Below are positions 45,200 to 56,214 of a stretch of DNA of 64,000 nt, piece by piece. A program made the position numbers and the translations under genes. The notes under the pieces were generated by a model. The model was not told the origin of the DNA, searched no databases, and saw only the letters and a list, made by a program, of their open reading frames with translations. Position 1 is the stretch's first letter. Every line of letters starts with the position of its first letter. The stretch lies in NCBI GenBank assembly GCA_012934845.2, contig WNNJ02001200.1, positions 103,024-167,023 of the forward strand, read 5' to 3'. The DNA comes from Pomphorhynchus laevis (lineage: Eukaryota > Acanthocephala > Palaeacanthocephala > Echinorhynchida > Pomphorhynchidae).

Positions 45200-46560
45200 T
45201 TTCATTGAATAAAATGTTATGATTCGGTATGACTGTCAAGGTTCTCCTTTTGCAACTAAGCAAATTAAACTGTTGCTACACGATAAAGGGAAATCTCGAA
45301 TTACTTCTCGGATTTCTTTACCTGAATGGACAAAATACTCTTGATATGTTCTTTGCCATCCAACTTCGATGGAGACGATTATCTATCCATTCGATACATT
45401 AAAGTTAACCATATTTAGTGATTGTGATCTGTATCATCTCAGCATTAATCATTGATCATTAATCATTAATCATGGTGCTCTTTGGATCCATTCTTCCCGC
45501 ATGCACATTCAATCTTAGCCTGTCATCTTTTTCAATGACCATCGCCAACCTTGCGTGGATTCGCTAATATTTTTCGAGGAAATCATAGATTCCTATCTCG
45601 TTCTAATCATTTGCACTAGAAAAGTTTCGTTCTTATTATCCTATTCTCCGTAACATTCGTCGCATGCGAAAAATCACCAATTTTGCTAGAGAATTATTGG
45701 AGCTGGATCAAAGAAAAGTTGAACTTTTTTGATATTTCGCTAACTTCTGTTAGTATCTTTAGAAAATTACCTGGTAAATTATTGAGTAATTTTCTGAAGA
45801 TGCTAACAAAGATAGCGAAATATCAAAAATTTTCAACTTTTCTTTGATCCAGCTCTAATAATTCTTTATCAATAATGGATATTATCAACTACTTAAAACT
45901 AATTTTTCTATTTCCATCACTCAAATGTCCTTCCGCCTGTACCTCGTCTTGACTATTGCATCTCACTTTTCTCAAACTCCCCATCTTATGTTACTATCCC
46001 TCTGTATCACTTTCTTCGCACTGCAACACGCGTACTTCTCCGACGCAGCGTTTTGATCCAATCTCCAATGAATTTATCAACCTTCATTGTCTCAATGTAC
46101 AGGATCGTGTTTTATATTACTCTGCGATTCTCGGTTTTTTGTTTACTATATCATCCACTCCACATCTTCACCTAAAATTTCACAGTGCTGAACATTCGAC
46201 AATTAGAGCACTTCGCTCAAACAATAAGTTTCTGCTACACATTCCTCGTAATCGGACGAACTTTGACCTCGTCCCTTCTAATTTCTATGCCACTCATTTG
46301 GACTTCGCTTCCCCTCAAACTTCGTTGCCAGTCTAACCTCGCTACCTTTAAATCCATGCTTCGCTCCTTTTTACTGAGTAACCAGGCCCTGCAACTCACT
46401 AGCAATGAGATTCGAATTTTTCATTGTTTCAACGTCGGTTACTTGGTATGGACTTCAGTCACATAATCTTTTAATTTTTTTGTTTATCTCAGTGGACTTG
46501 TAAACGGCCTGTCTGCATGAACCACTTTAAAAATTAATAAATCTATCTATGTAGGATCGT
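45200..46560 (+). mobile_element. LINE of another family (CR1/RTE-like RT tail), interrupted by hairpin F3
   Basis: 45380-45690 reads like a post-YADD RT segment (DLYHLS, INH, CSLWI). After the hairpin at 45689-45898 the frame continues RFDPISNEFINLHCLNVQDR, then LKLRCQSNLATFKSMLRSF, the usual LINE C-terminal pattern of LP..LR....L..FK..L. The 3' end is AT-rich near 46540. Several frame changes. It abuts the tail of L6. Confidence 0.6.
45689..45898. repeat. Hairpin element F3
   Basis: 210-bp palindrome with the same arms as F2, F4 and F5. Flanks CCAATTTTGCTA and CTAATTTTTCTA match at 10 of 12 bases, a decayed target duplication. Confidence 0.85.
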
Positions 46561-46737
46561 GTTCGTTTTAGAAACGAATTTAAATAAATAAATGATTTTT
46601 TAATAAAAATAACATAAGGACCCCAAGGGGAAGAACAAAGGAAAAATAAAACAACAAGTATAAAGAAATAAATTGTTACTAGCAGAATTCTTCCTTGTCT
46701 TTCAAGTCTTCACTCATCCATCACAGCATCAAGGGAA

Positions 46738-47916
46738 TCAGATCCTTCGAACCGATCCAACACGCTGCCTTACGACTGAACCACCCGGGGTCTGCCACCC
46801 CCGAAGGATCCAGTCGCGGCGGACTATGTCAGGCAATCGGGAAACAAGTAGCTTCAAGAACCTTAGTATTTGCTCAGGGGGACGTCCTCTCGAAAAGAAG
46901 ACTAATCCCGAGATAGCCCAGGTACCCCAAAGGCGTACCTGGGTTTTCTCTCTTAATGACAGATGCTGGGCCCGTTTCAAGGCCCAACTAGCTCTCTTCA
47001 GGATACGTTTAAGTCTATCCAGGTCAGCTTTTGCTGACCAGTTCACGGTCACAGTGAACCCCAGGTATTTTACTCGACTAGAGAAGATAGGGTGTGGATC
47101 ATTAGGCAATATGGAGGATATGGCAGAGATTGCTAATCTCTTAAGCTTTTTCTTCGTCGCAGGGGTGCCATGAAAAACAACCACCTGCGATTTCGAGGAG
47201 TTTAAAATAAGGTTGGATTTGGGTAACTGGTCATTTAATCTTAAAAAGAATTGGCTGATGTCAGAGACCACGTCCTTGCACCTACGTCCAGAAAATAGGG
47301 CTGTGGTATCATCAGCGTATACCACTAGATGTTTTTCGCGTTTGAATATTTTGAAAAGTTGTATGGAGGCAGCAAGATATAAGATAGGAGAAAGTGGTGA
47401 ACCTTGAGGCACTCCAGTAATAGGGTAGAACTGACGCGCATCGGGGTCGTCTTCATAATAGAAACGCTTGGTGTACAACAGTATCTCCACCCTGTTAACA
47501 ATCCTCGGAGGCAACCCAAGGGACCTTAGGGAAGAGATAAAAAAGGGAATAGAGATGCGGTCAAATGCAGCAGAGAAATCAAGGAAAACAGCCACTATCA
47601 GTTGATGGCTATTTTCCCGACAAAACTGCTGCACCTCACCAACTGCTGAATGGACCGAGCGACCTTTGACGAACCCATGGAAACCATGTGGGATTAGATT
47701 ATGCCTACTCAGATGGTCACGGATTCTACACGCAAGCGCTTTCTCGTAGATCGAAATGAGGGAATTTTGAATCGAGATGGGCCGCAGGTCTTTTGGAGAG
47801 CGAACCGGATTTCTCTTAGGGATAAAAATTCGCTTACTTAAATTGATGCCGGCTACATCAGCAGGAGATGCTAAAAGCATGGTGACGGCCACTTCTCTCC
47901 TTTGATCGGCTGTCAA
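46738..47916 (-). pseudogene. LINE L6 ORF2, reverse transcriptase part
   Basis: 392 residues. It begins at TADQRREVAVTMLLASPADV, continues with KDLRPISIQNSLISIYEKAL and GFVKGRSVHS, motif A (VAVFLDFSAAFDRIS), motif B (ITGVPQGSPLSPILYLAAS), motif C (VVYADDTTALFSG) and the thumb to near FKLLVSRLPDIV. All catalytic aspartates are present. The N-terminal linker lies in another frame at 48152-47913. Confidence 0.9.
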
Positions 47917-48375
47917 AAGCTGACAGACCCGAGAAGAGAGTGGAGCGATGGTTTTGGAGGTGCCCGGAAGAGGTCCCCAGGCATTAAGGATCTCAGGGAC
48001 TGAGATATCCCTACTCCTGAGGTCCTCCCAAGGCGGGATTGGTTGTGGTGATTGCGTGGCTCCATAATTATGTAGGGTAAGTGACTCCTCAAAAACTTTA
48101 GCAAGACCAATACTGCCAATCTAACCAGATGCCCTCTTCTTCCAGCAGACAAATCTCTCTTTCATGAATATCCTCCAGAAAGAAGACTGGGTTGGATTAA
48201 AGGAAGCAATACTAGCCCTATCCTTACCCAGCAGGAACCTATATCTAGTGCTCCAATATTCTTTCGAGAGAGCCTGTTGTGCAGAAGTGGAGAGATTGGG
48301 TGAATGAAGCAGGTGTGCTAGGGTCTTGAGTTTCGTCGGAGTGGGATTGTAAACGCGACCTTTATAGGTAGTCGA

Positions 48376-49173
48376 TTAAATCCCGGTAGCTTGCGAAGAG
48401 AGGTAGGTATTGAATTCGGTTAAACTCTCATTCCTGATTCGGGGGAAGCGACTGACAGCTGCCTGGAAGATCGCCACTCTGATCGGATCAAAGTGGAATC
48501 TCCTCCGGAGCAGCGTATCCTCCTCAATCCGCCAGCGAATTAGGTCATGAGAGGTGGACAGATGTTGACGCGACTGTTCAGTACAGAGGGGTTTAAGCAA
48601 CCACCTCTCGTGAATCAGTAGAAGGTCGAGGAGAGAATTTGTTGTAGAACAATGAAAGGTTGGGGAAGGTGGTTTATGAATGAAGAACCGGTTCCTAGCT
48701 CTGCGGAGTGCAGCATTAATCCAACGACCAGTCCTGTCGTTGAAATCACCCAGAATCATGTCGTAACCGCTGTCAATGATCTTATCCAGGAGGTCACGGT
48801 TCTTGTGAATCTCCCCTGGACGAATGTAGACATTGGCTAGACTGAGGCGCTTACCGTTCTTACAAAGAGAAACTACCAGACAAGACAGGGCTGGACAAGA
48901 GTAGTTTAGCAAGAGGGAAGATCTTAAGGAGCATTTAACTAAGGTCAAGAGTCCTTGAGATGGAGAGGAGTGAGGCGGGGTTATGTACGGAGTAAAGTGG
49001 GATTGGATGTGCTTTGGAATAAATCGAGTAATGTCCTGAGGAAGACGGATAGACCGCGTCTCCTGAAGGACTATAACATCTGCATCTCGGCTTGAGAGAA
49101 GTCTAAGGGCAAAAGCTCCTCCCGAATTCCACTGAACAATGTTCAGTGAAAAAGGATCACCGTTACTTGACAT
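48376..49173 (-). pseudogene. LINE L6 ORF2, APE endonuclease part
   Basis: 265 residues from the ATG at 49173. FSLNIVQWNSGG, VIVLQETRS, LGDFNDRTGRW and TSHDLIRWRIEED mark the endonuclease. The domain is compact (about 215 residues). Interrupted before the RT linker. Confidence 0.9.
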
Positions 49174-49186
49174 TGTGTTAAAGGGG

Positions 49187-50325
49187 TTAACCGGGATTAC
49201 CAGCCCTAGATCTAGACGGAACTAGGGGCAGGGGGTAGCCCCCACTGTCACCAGCGACGTCCGAGGCTGGCACTTCCCCGGGGAAAGTGTCATCATCTTC
49301 CGATAAATTAGACCGGGAGGCTTTTGCTTTTTTGACCATCAGATCTTTCATTTTTATAGGCGGGATGGAAGTGTCGGAACTTTGCCGTTTATTGGAGGCA
49401 GGCACTTTCTTAACGGCCTGTTCAGTTGGAGAGTACATGTTGGAACAGAGATGCCCGATTAAAGTTTCAATTCGTGCCATGCGTGCATCGATCTTCGCAT
49501 CGATTAACTTCAACATCTCATAATCAGCCATACGGTTAGATTCAGCAGAACGGTAGGTCAGGCTAGCTTTGACCTGAGGAGCCTGAGCAGAGAAGAATGA
49601 CACATACTTTTTGAATACGCAGCAGCGGCGTGACCACGCCGGGTGTTGGTCACCGCAATTCACACAAGAAGGTTTAGAGGAACAGTGAACATCGGAATTA
49701 ATAGATGAGCATTCATTGTCACCGCAAACACCACAGGATACAGCTAGTCCACATGTGGAGGCCCAATGCCCCCACCGATGACAGGTATTTCAATGAGGAT
49801 ACACGTGACTATCCTCTTCGATCTTCATAAAGCGGAGATTGAAGCCCAAGAACGGGTTTGAGGCAGAGTTAGCCAGGAGATCGGCTTGATCTGAATCAGA
49901 ATTTGCGAATGCCACCGGTATTGCTCTCCCTTCTTTGCTATCAATGGGCCTGATAGAGGAGAGCTTATACAATTTCTTCATATCCATAATATCATTATCA
50001 CTGAGATCTAAGGGGAAGTTAGTAATCTTGAGAGTCGCATTAATAGGTTTACAGGTTAATTCCCCCATTGAGTCTAGGTTAGACCTGAAAAAGTCTGTAT
50101 AGGCCTTCAGTAAATCACCAGAGGCGAACGAAGCCTTAAGTTTATTGTCATAGGATCTTACAGAGGAGAATATTACTCTGTTTTATATTGAACAGAGAAG
50201 GGACGAAAAAATACGGAGAAAAAATCACTGTTTTTTAGGGGAATTTTTCCCGTGATTATAAATAAGTTTTTTGCTTTTTTGATGGGAGGTAACACCTCCC
50301 CTCTTTCATAACTTAAACAAAACTG
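49187..50325 (-). pseudogene. LINE L6 ORF1, gag
   Basis: N-terminal piece (GEVLPPIKKAKNLFIITGK) lies in frame with L7 ORF2. Middle segment at 50068-49790 (LKITNFPLDLSDNDIMDMKK). Zinc knuckles follow near 49740-49640. The C-terminal segment 49663-49187 carries CGDQHPAWSRRCCVFKKYV. Two to three frame changes. Confidence 0.8.
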
Positions 50326-52749
50326 ACTAATCCAGCACGCCGCTTTCCGATTGAACCACCCGGGGTCTTTCACCTCCCGAAGAATCCAATCGGTGCGGAC
50401 GATGTTGGGTAAACGAGAGACGAGGAGCTTAAGAAACCTTAGCCTTTGCTCTGGGGGACGTCCTCTTGAGAAGAAGACTAATCCCGAGATAGCCCAGGTA
50501 CCCCAAAGGCGCACCTGGGTTTTCCCATTCAACGACAGATGCTGGGCCCGTTTCAGAGCCCACCTAGCTTTCTTCAGGATACGTTTAAGTCTATCCAGGT
50601 CGGCTTTCGCCGACCAGTTCACCGAAACGGTGAACCCCAGGTATTTTACTCGACTTGTGAAGACAGGGAGTGGTTCGGATGCAAATATGGAGGAGAGCGT
50701 AGAGAGTGCTAGTCTCTTAAGTTTTTTCTTGGTTGCAGGGGAGCCATGAAAGACAACCACCTGCGATTTAGCGGAGTTTAGAATAAGGTTGGATCTAGGC
50801 AACTGGTCTTTTAATCTTATAAAGAAGCGGCTGATGTCCGAGACTACGTCTTTGCACCTGCGTCCAGTGAACAGGGCTGTGGTGTCATCAGCGTACACCA
50901 CTAGACGTTGTTCACGTTTAAATATTTTAAATAGAATAATTGAGGCAGCAAGATATAAGATTGGAGAAAGTGGTGAACCTTGAGGCACACCCGTAATAGG
51001 GTAGAACTGACGCGCATCAGGGTCGTCATCATAATAAAATCGCTTGGTGTACAGCAGTATCTCCACCCTGTTAACAATTCTCGCAGGCAACCCGAGGGAC
51101 CTGAGAGAAGAGATAACAAAGGGAATGGAGATGCGGTCAAATGCAGCGGAAAAATCAAGGAAAACTGCCACAGCTAGCTGATGACTGTTCTCCTGACAAA
51201 ACCGATGCACTTCACCAACTGCTGAATGGACCGAGCGACCTTTGACAAACCCATGGAAACCAGGTGGGATTAAATTTCGCCTAATCAGATGATCGCGGAT
51301 TCTACGCGCAAGCGCTTTTTCGTAGATCGATACGAGGGAATTTTGAATCGAAATGGGCCGCAGGTCTTTAGGACAAGAGACCGGAAACTTTTTTGGAATA
51401 AAAATTCTCTTGCTAATGTTGATGCCGGCTACATCGGATGGGGTGGCTAATAGCATTGTGATGGCCACCTCCCTTCTTTGATCGGTTGTCAAAAGCTGAC
51501 AGACACGAGAAGAGAGTGGAGCGACGGTTTTGGAGGTGCTTGGAAGAGGCCCCCAGGCGTTGAGAATATCTGTGACAGATAAGTCTCTACTCCTGAAGTC
51601 TCCCCAAGGCGGGATTGGTTGCGGAGATTGAGTGGCTCCATAGTTGTGTAAGGCAAGTGACTCTTCTAAAACTTTATCAAGGCCAATTCTACCGATCCAA
51701 CCCAAGGCCCTATCCCTCCAACAAGCAAACTTCTCCTTCTTGAAAATCTTCCAAAAGGAAGACTGAGAAGGGTTAAGACGAGCAATGCTCGCCCTATCCC
51801 TACTCAGCTGGAACCAATATCTGGTGCGCCAGTATTCATTCGAGAGAGTCTGTCTGGCGGAAGAAGAGAGATTAGGGAGGTTCAGTAGTTTTGCTAGAAC
51901 CTTGAGTTTCGTCGGAGTGGGATTGAAAATGCGACCTTTATAGGTTGTAGAAAGCAATGCGGTAGCTTGCGAAGAGAGGTAGGAATTAAATTCGGTTAAA
52001 TTCTCATTACCAATTCGGGGGAAGCGTTGGATAGCAGCTTGGAAGAAAGCCACTCTGATCGGGTCAAAGTGGAATCTTCTCCGAAGCAGCGTATCCTCCT
52101 CTATCCGCCAGCGAATTAGATCATGAGATGTGGACAGATGCTGTCGCGACTGCTCCGTGCAGAAGGGTTTTAACAACCATCTCTCGTGGAGCAGTAATAT
52201 GTCGAGGAGTGAATTCGTTGATGTGCAATGAAATGTAGGGGACGGTGGTTTGTGAATAAGATAACCGTTCCTGGCTCTGCGGAGAGCAGCATTAATCCAA
52301 CGACCAGTTCTGTCGTTGAAGTCACCTAGTACAATGTCATAGCCGCTATCGATAATACCATCCAGAAGGTCACGGTTCTTGTGAATCTCTCCTGGACGAA
52401 TGTAGACGTTGGCTAGACTGAGGCGTTTACCGTTCTTAACGAGTGAAACTACTAGACAAGACAGGGCAGGACAAGAGTAATTTAGCAGTAGGGAGGACCT
52501 TAAAGAGCATTTAACTAGGGTCAAGAGTCCTTGAGATGAAGAGGAGTGAGGTGGGGTTATGTACGGAGTATAGTGGGAACAAATTTGCTTTGGGATAAAT
52601 CGAGTAATGTCCTGGGGGAGACGGATAGACCGCGTCTCCTGAAGGACTATAACATCTGCGTCTCTACCAGATAAAAGTCTAAGGGCAGAAGCACCTCCCG
52701 AATTCCACTGAAGAATATTCAGTGAAAAAGGCTCAGGTTTACTCACCAT
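50173..52749 (-). CDS. LINE L7 ORF2, intact endonuclease and reverse transcriptase fused to L6 gag N-terminus
   Basis: 858 residues, open throughout. APE endonuclease residues 1-230 (Glu38 in LQETR, GDFN at 142-145, SHD at 208-210), linker to about 440, RT with Asp532 in LDFSAAFD, ITGVPQGSPLSPILY at 585-599, YADD at 619-622, and the C-terminal RKAACW at 801-806. From about residue 808 the sequence is no longer ORF2 but the N-terminus of a gag (ERGEVLPPIKKAKNLFI), which belongs to the adjacent copy L6. The ATG at 52749 is kept in L1, L2, L4 and L6. It would nick DNA and prime cDNA synthesis. No RNase H is seen. This is the only ORF2 in the window with an uninterrupted frame, so L7 is the youngest copy. 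Confidence 0.95.
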   Translation of the reverse strand: MVSKPEPFSLNILQWNSGGASALRLLSGRDADVIVLQETRSIRLPQDITRFIPKQICSHYTPYITPPHSSSSQGLLTLVKCSLRSSLLLNYSCPALSCLVVSLVKNGKRLSLANVYIRPGEIHKNRDLLDGIIDSGYDIVLGDFNDRTGRWINAALRRARNGYLIHKPPSPTFHCTSTNSLLDILLLHERWLLKPFCTEQSRQHLSTSHDLIRWRIEEDTLLRRRFHFDPIRVAFFQAAIQRFPRIGNENLTEFNSYLSSQATALLSTTYKGRIFNPTPTKLKVLAKLLNLPNLSSSARQTLSNEYWRTRYWFQLSRDRASIARLNPSQSSFWKIFKKEKFACWRDRALGWIGRIGLDKVLEESLALHNYGATQSPQPIPPWGDFRSRDLSVTDILNAWGPLPSTSKTVAPLSSRVCQLLTTDQRREVAITMLLATPSDVAGINISKRIFIPKKFPVSCPKDLRPISIQNSLVSIYEKALARRIRDHLIRRNLIPPGFHGFVKGRSVHSAVGEVHRFCQENSHQLAVAVFLDFSAAFDRISIPFVISSLRSLGLPARIVNRVEILLYTKRFYYDDDPDARQFYPITGVPQGSPLSPILYLAASIILFKIFKREQRLVVYADDTTALFTGRRCKDVVSDISRFFIRLKDQLPRSNLILNSAKSQVVVFHGSPATKKKLKRLALSTLSSIFASEPLPVFTSRVKYLGFTVSVNWSAKADLDRLKRILKKARWALKRAQHLSLNGKTQVRLWGTWAISGLVFFSRGRPPEQRLRFLKLLVSRLPNIVRTDWILREVKDPGWFNRKAACWISQFCLSYERGEVLPPIKKAKNLFIITGKIPLKNSDFFSVFFRPFSVQYKTE

Positions 52750-54263
52750 TGGGCTAAATTAGTTGGAAGGGGGATGCCAACCTAGACAGAGCTAGGTGCA
52801 GGAGGGTTACCCTCACTGCCACTAGCCCCGTCGCGGGTCGTACCTCCCAGGGCAATATCTTCATTTTCCAGAGAAGTCTTCTTATCCGTGATCATCTTCC
52901 CCACCTTGGGGTGGGACTGTTCTGGCCGAAGCCCCCCTCTTCTTGGAGTGGGGGGTTTTAAGCTCGTTAGGCATGGGGGCAGCTGTTGTCCCTACAAAAG
53001 AGGATAGCAGAGGTCCAATCATTGTTTGAAATTGCGAAAAAATTACTCGTTTCTGGTTATCAAGAAGTTGAATGATGTCAGCGTTTGACATCCGGTCGGC
53101 TGATGAACCAGCAGCAGAGGCGTAGTTGATCGGGGTTCTAGGCTTAACAAACAGTTGTTTATATTCTTTAAATATTCTGCAGCGCCTTGACCAGGCCGGA
53201 TGTTCCCCTCCACAATTAGCGCAAGAGGAGGAGGCCTGACATCTTTCCCCTTTTAAAGCATACTGACAATCCCCAGCACCACAAACACCGCATACCAAGG
53301 CCTTGCTGCATGTAGAGTACCAGTGGCCCCAGGCACGGCACTTGTTACAGTGTGGAAATGTGAGTCGATCTTCGTCAATTAGAGTGAATCCTAAGTTAAA
53401 ACCTAGGAAAGGATTCGCTGACGATTTAGAAAGAAGCAGACCGGAATCAAGATCTGTATTTGCAAAAGCCACTGGGAGGGGGTCGCCCCCTTACCTAGGA
53501 CTTGCCTCACTGATTGGAGGCCATACAATTTTTTCAGAGTTATCAAATCTTCTTCTGTTAGAAACAATGGAAAATTAGATATTTTAACTGAGCACTGAAG
53601 GGGTTTCAACGTTATGGAACCAGAGTATAAAAGGTGCTTGTCAAAATAATCTTTGTATTCCTTTAATAAAGAGGCATTCGGGAAGGAAACTCTTACAGTA
53701 TTGTCCAAAATCTTCACTGAATTGAACAGCACCCTGTTTGGATGAATTGATACAAACTTTCGCAAAAAGGTTGAGAAGAGATTGTGTTTCTCTATTGGTT
53801 TTTTTGAATTGATGATGCACAGGTTAGCTAATTTTGGAATCGGGGGTAGCAGCCCCTTATCTGCATTTAATAAACACGAAACATCACTAACCTGATTAGA
53901 ATTGTCTCCAGTAGACGAAAGAATTGAACCAGATCGTTCATTACTACCATATTTAATTGTAAAATCACCAAAAGTTGTAGAGCTTTGAAGCTCCGATAGC
54001 GTTTTAGCATTCATTTTTGGAAACGAATTTACACAATCCTGTAATAGTTAATTCACAGCTACCGTAAAATTTTTCTTACAACTAGATGGTTCTTATTAAA
54101 CACCCCGACCGCAAATCGTATAAAATTTTAACAGCCACGATTTGTGTTAAAGCAGTACGCTAGTATTCTACGACGAGCTTTCGCTATTTTAGAACGATAC
54201 TTATTCCAATAATTCAGTAAGGGCTTTCTCTATCTTAGTCAAACTTGAAAGCTTTAAATTTTA
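50326..54263 (-). mobile_element. LINE copy L7, middle member of the tandem array, best preserved
   Basis: 5' UTR (54263-54015), ORF1 (54014-52882), ORF2 (52749-50329). It lacks its 3' UTR and tail because it runs directly into L6. Its 5' end directly follows the 3' tail of L8. Confidence 0.95.
52882..54014 (-). pseudogene. LINE L7 ORF1, gag with zinc knuckles
   Basis: Two overlapping frames (54014-53403 and 53472-52882) with one shift near 53440. The N-terminal frame has LPPIPKLANLCIINSKKPIE and CSVKISNFPLFLTEEDLITL, the domain preceding zinc fingers in Jockey-like gags. The second has CNKCRAWGHWYSTC, CGVCGAGDC and CANCGGEHPAWSRRC, three C-X2-C knuckles. A single shift makes this the best gag copy here. 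Confidence 0.9.
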
Positions 54264-55263
54264 CACAAATTAATAATAAACAATTTTTTAAATACACCAA
54301 AAACAGAGAAAACAAAAGCAGTTACAAGGTCAGTCAAGAGTGAGCCAACAGATCAATTTTCGACTATAATCGGTAGCAGAAAAACGCAGTCTTCCAAACT
54401 TATATCATGGCCTCAGGTCCAGAAGGATCTGAGCCCCTCAACCGATCCAAGACGACGCTTTCCGACTGAACCATCCAGGGTCTTTAACCCCCTTCCCCCG
54501 AAGAGTCTAATCGGCACGAACTATACTGGGTAAACGAGAGACGAGGAGCTTAAGAAACCTTAGCCTTTGCTCAGGGGGACGTCCTATCGAAAAGAAGACT
54601 AATCCCGCGATAGCCCAGGCGCCCCAAAGGCGCACCTTGGTTTTCTCTTTCAATGACAGATGTTGGGCCCGTTTAAAGGCCCACCTAGCTTTCTTCAGGG
54701 TACGTTTAAGTCTATCCAGGTCAGCTTTTGCCGACCAGTTCACCGTAACGGTTAACTCCAAGTATTTTACTCGACTTGTGAAGGTGAGGAGTGGTTCAGA
54801 GGCAAATATGGAGGAGAGCGCAGAGAGTGCTAATCTCTTAAGTTTTTGCTTTGTAGCAGGGGAGCCATGAAAGACTACCACCTGCGATTTAGCGGAATTT
54901 AAAATAAGATTAAATTTGGGTAGCTGGTCTTTTAATCTTAAAAAGAAACGGCTGATGTCAGAGACTACGTCTTTGCACCTGTGTCCAGAGAACAGGGCTG
55001 TGGTGTCATCAGCATACACCACAAGACGTTGTTCGCGTTTAAATATTTTGAATAGGTAAATGGAGGCAGCAAGATACAAGATAAGGAAAGTGGAGAACCT
55101 TTCCTGCACACCCGTAATAGGGTAGGACTGACGCGCATCAGGATCGTCTTCATAGTAAAATTATGAAGACGACGAGCTTTCGATATTTAAGCACGATACT
55201 TATTCCAATAATTCAGTAAGGTTTTTCTCTATATTGGTCAAACTTTAAAGCTTTAAATTTTAA
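54264..55263 (-). mobile_element. LINE copy L8, internally deleted
   Basis: 5' UTR piece (55263-55170) is fused to the RT interior (55160-54507), then 3' UTR and tail to 54264. The 5' UTR piece matches 54263-54170 of L7 (TTATTCCAATAATTCAGTAA and neighbours). ORF1, the endonuclease and half of the RT are missing. The RT fragment 55109-54507 keeps VVYADDTTALFSG. Confidence 0.9.
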
Positions 55264-55265
55264 AC

Positions 55266-55495
55266 AGATTGATCACTGCCAGTATCATTTTGTAAAACGT
55301 GTTACGGGCGTCGCGAAAGAAGGTACTCAGCTACTGTTTGAATCAATGCTTTACGAACATACAACTAAACTTAATGCAAACATAAATTCATTTTATAATC
55401 AGATATCACCTATCGACTTCGAGTATTTCTTGAAACCAGTTTATACCCTGATAAATAGGATGGATCCACAATCAAAAAAGCGAGCACTAGTCTGA
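55266..55495 (+). CDS. Possible host exon, unidentified
   Basis: An open frame of about 75 codons ending in TGA, GC-richer than its surroundings and preceded by a possible acceptor (TTTTAAACAG). It reads HFVKRVTGVAKEGTQLLFES, then NSFYNQISPIDFEYFLKPVY and TLINRMDPQSKKRALV. I do not recognise the family. The LINE array ends just left of it. Could be a terminal exon or a gene relic. 55500-56210 shows nothing further. Confidence 0.35.
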
Positions 55496-56214
55496 AGAGT
55501 GTCCATCCATGCGTATCGAGACAGTCTACTCTCTCTATACGTAATTGTATGTACATTGAATGCTGCGAATGCATGTATTTTTACAATCAAAATTGTTCCT
55601 CACTTCTGTAAGTCTCTCCTACTCACATCCAGCTATCTTACCGTTCTCAGAAATCGATAAGTTTTATAGAATCTAGCTTGCTATCGTAATTACGCAATCT
55701 TGTGTCGTGTGTGTTATTATCTACGATCAAAACGAATCAGTAACGAGAACATTTGGTTCAGTTAATTGACCTATATCAATTTATTGAAACTGTTTTATAT
55801 ACTGAATGCCGAGAGCAGTAGAGGAAAATTAATGCACAAATTAAATTTAAATTATTAAATATTTTAAGTCAAAATACAGCACTTTAAAGAAATTCCATAA
55901 ATACAATGCAAATTTAGTATTATAATACTATATTTACGTTGACAAACAGTATGTTGTCGTCGATTGAACATAAAAAGTATCGATTTAAACAATAAGTATA
56001 ACTAGAAATTATAAAATTATTAAGGAACTAATTTTATATATTTCTAGAATAAAATTATGAACCTTAAAACTTAATTACATTTACACATATATTCTAATAA
56101 AGCAAAAAATAAATTCGTAAATTCTTTCAGGTATGATATGGAATGTGTAAAATTTAATGGATGTAATGAATTCAATGATGTAATAAATTTAATGATTTAT
56201 TTTTAAACTTTATA

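Larger units (their letters stand above)
46577..50325 (-). mobile_element. LINE copy L6, left member of the tandem array
   Basis: 3' tail at 46577-46620, RT (47916-46738), endonuclease (49173-48376), gag (about 50325-49187). Its 5' end is joined directly to the truncated 3' end of L7 at about 50325. ORF2 is split between 47916 and 48376. Confidence 0.9.

Noticed and set aside
46673-47173. Long plus-strand frames at 46673-47173 and 50351-50749
   Set aside because: They are antisense shadows of the LINE reverse transcriptase, repeated wherever that segment occurs.
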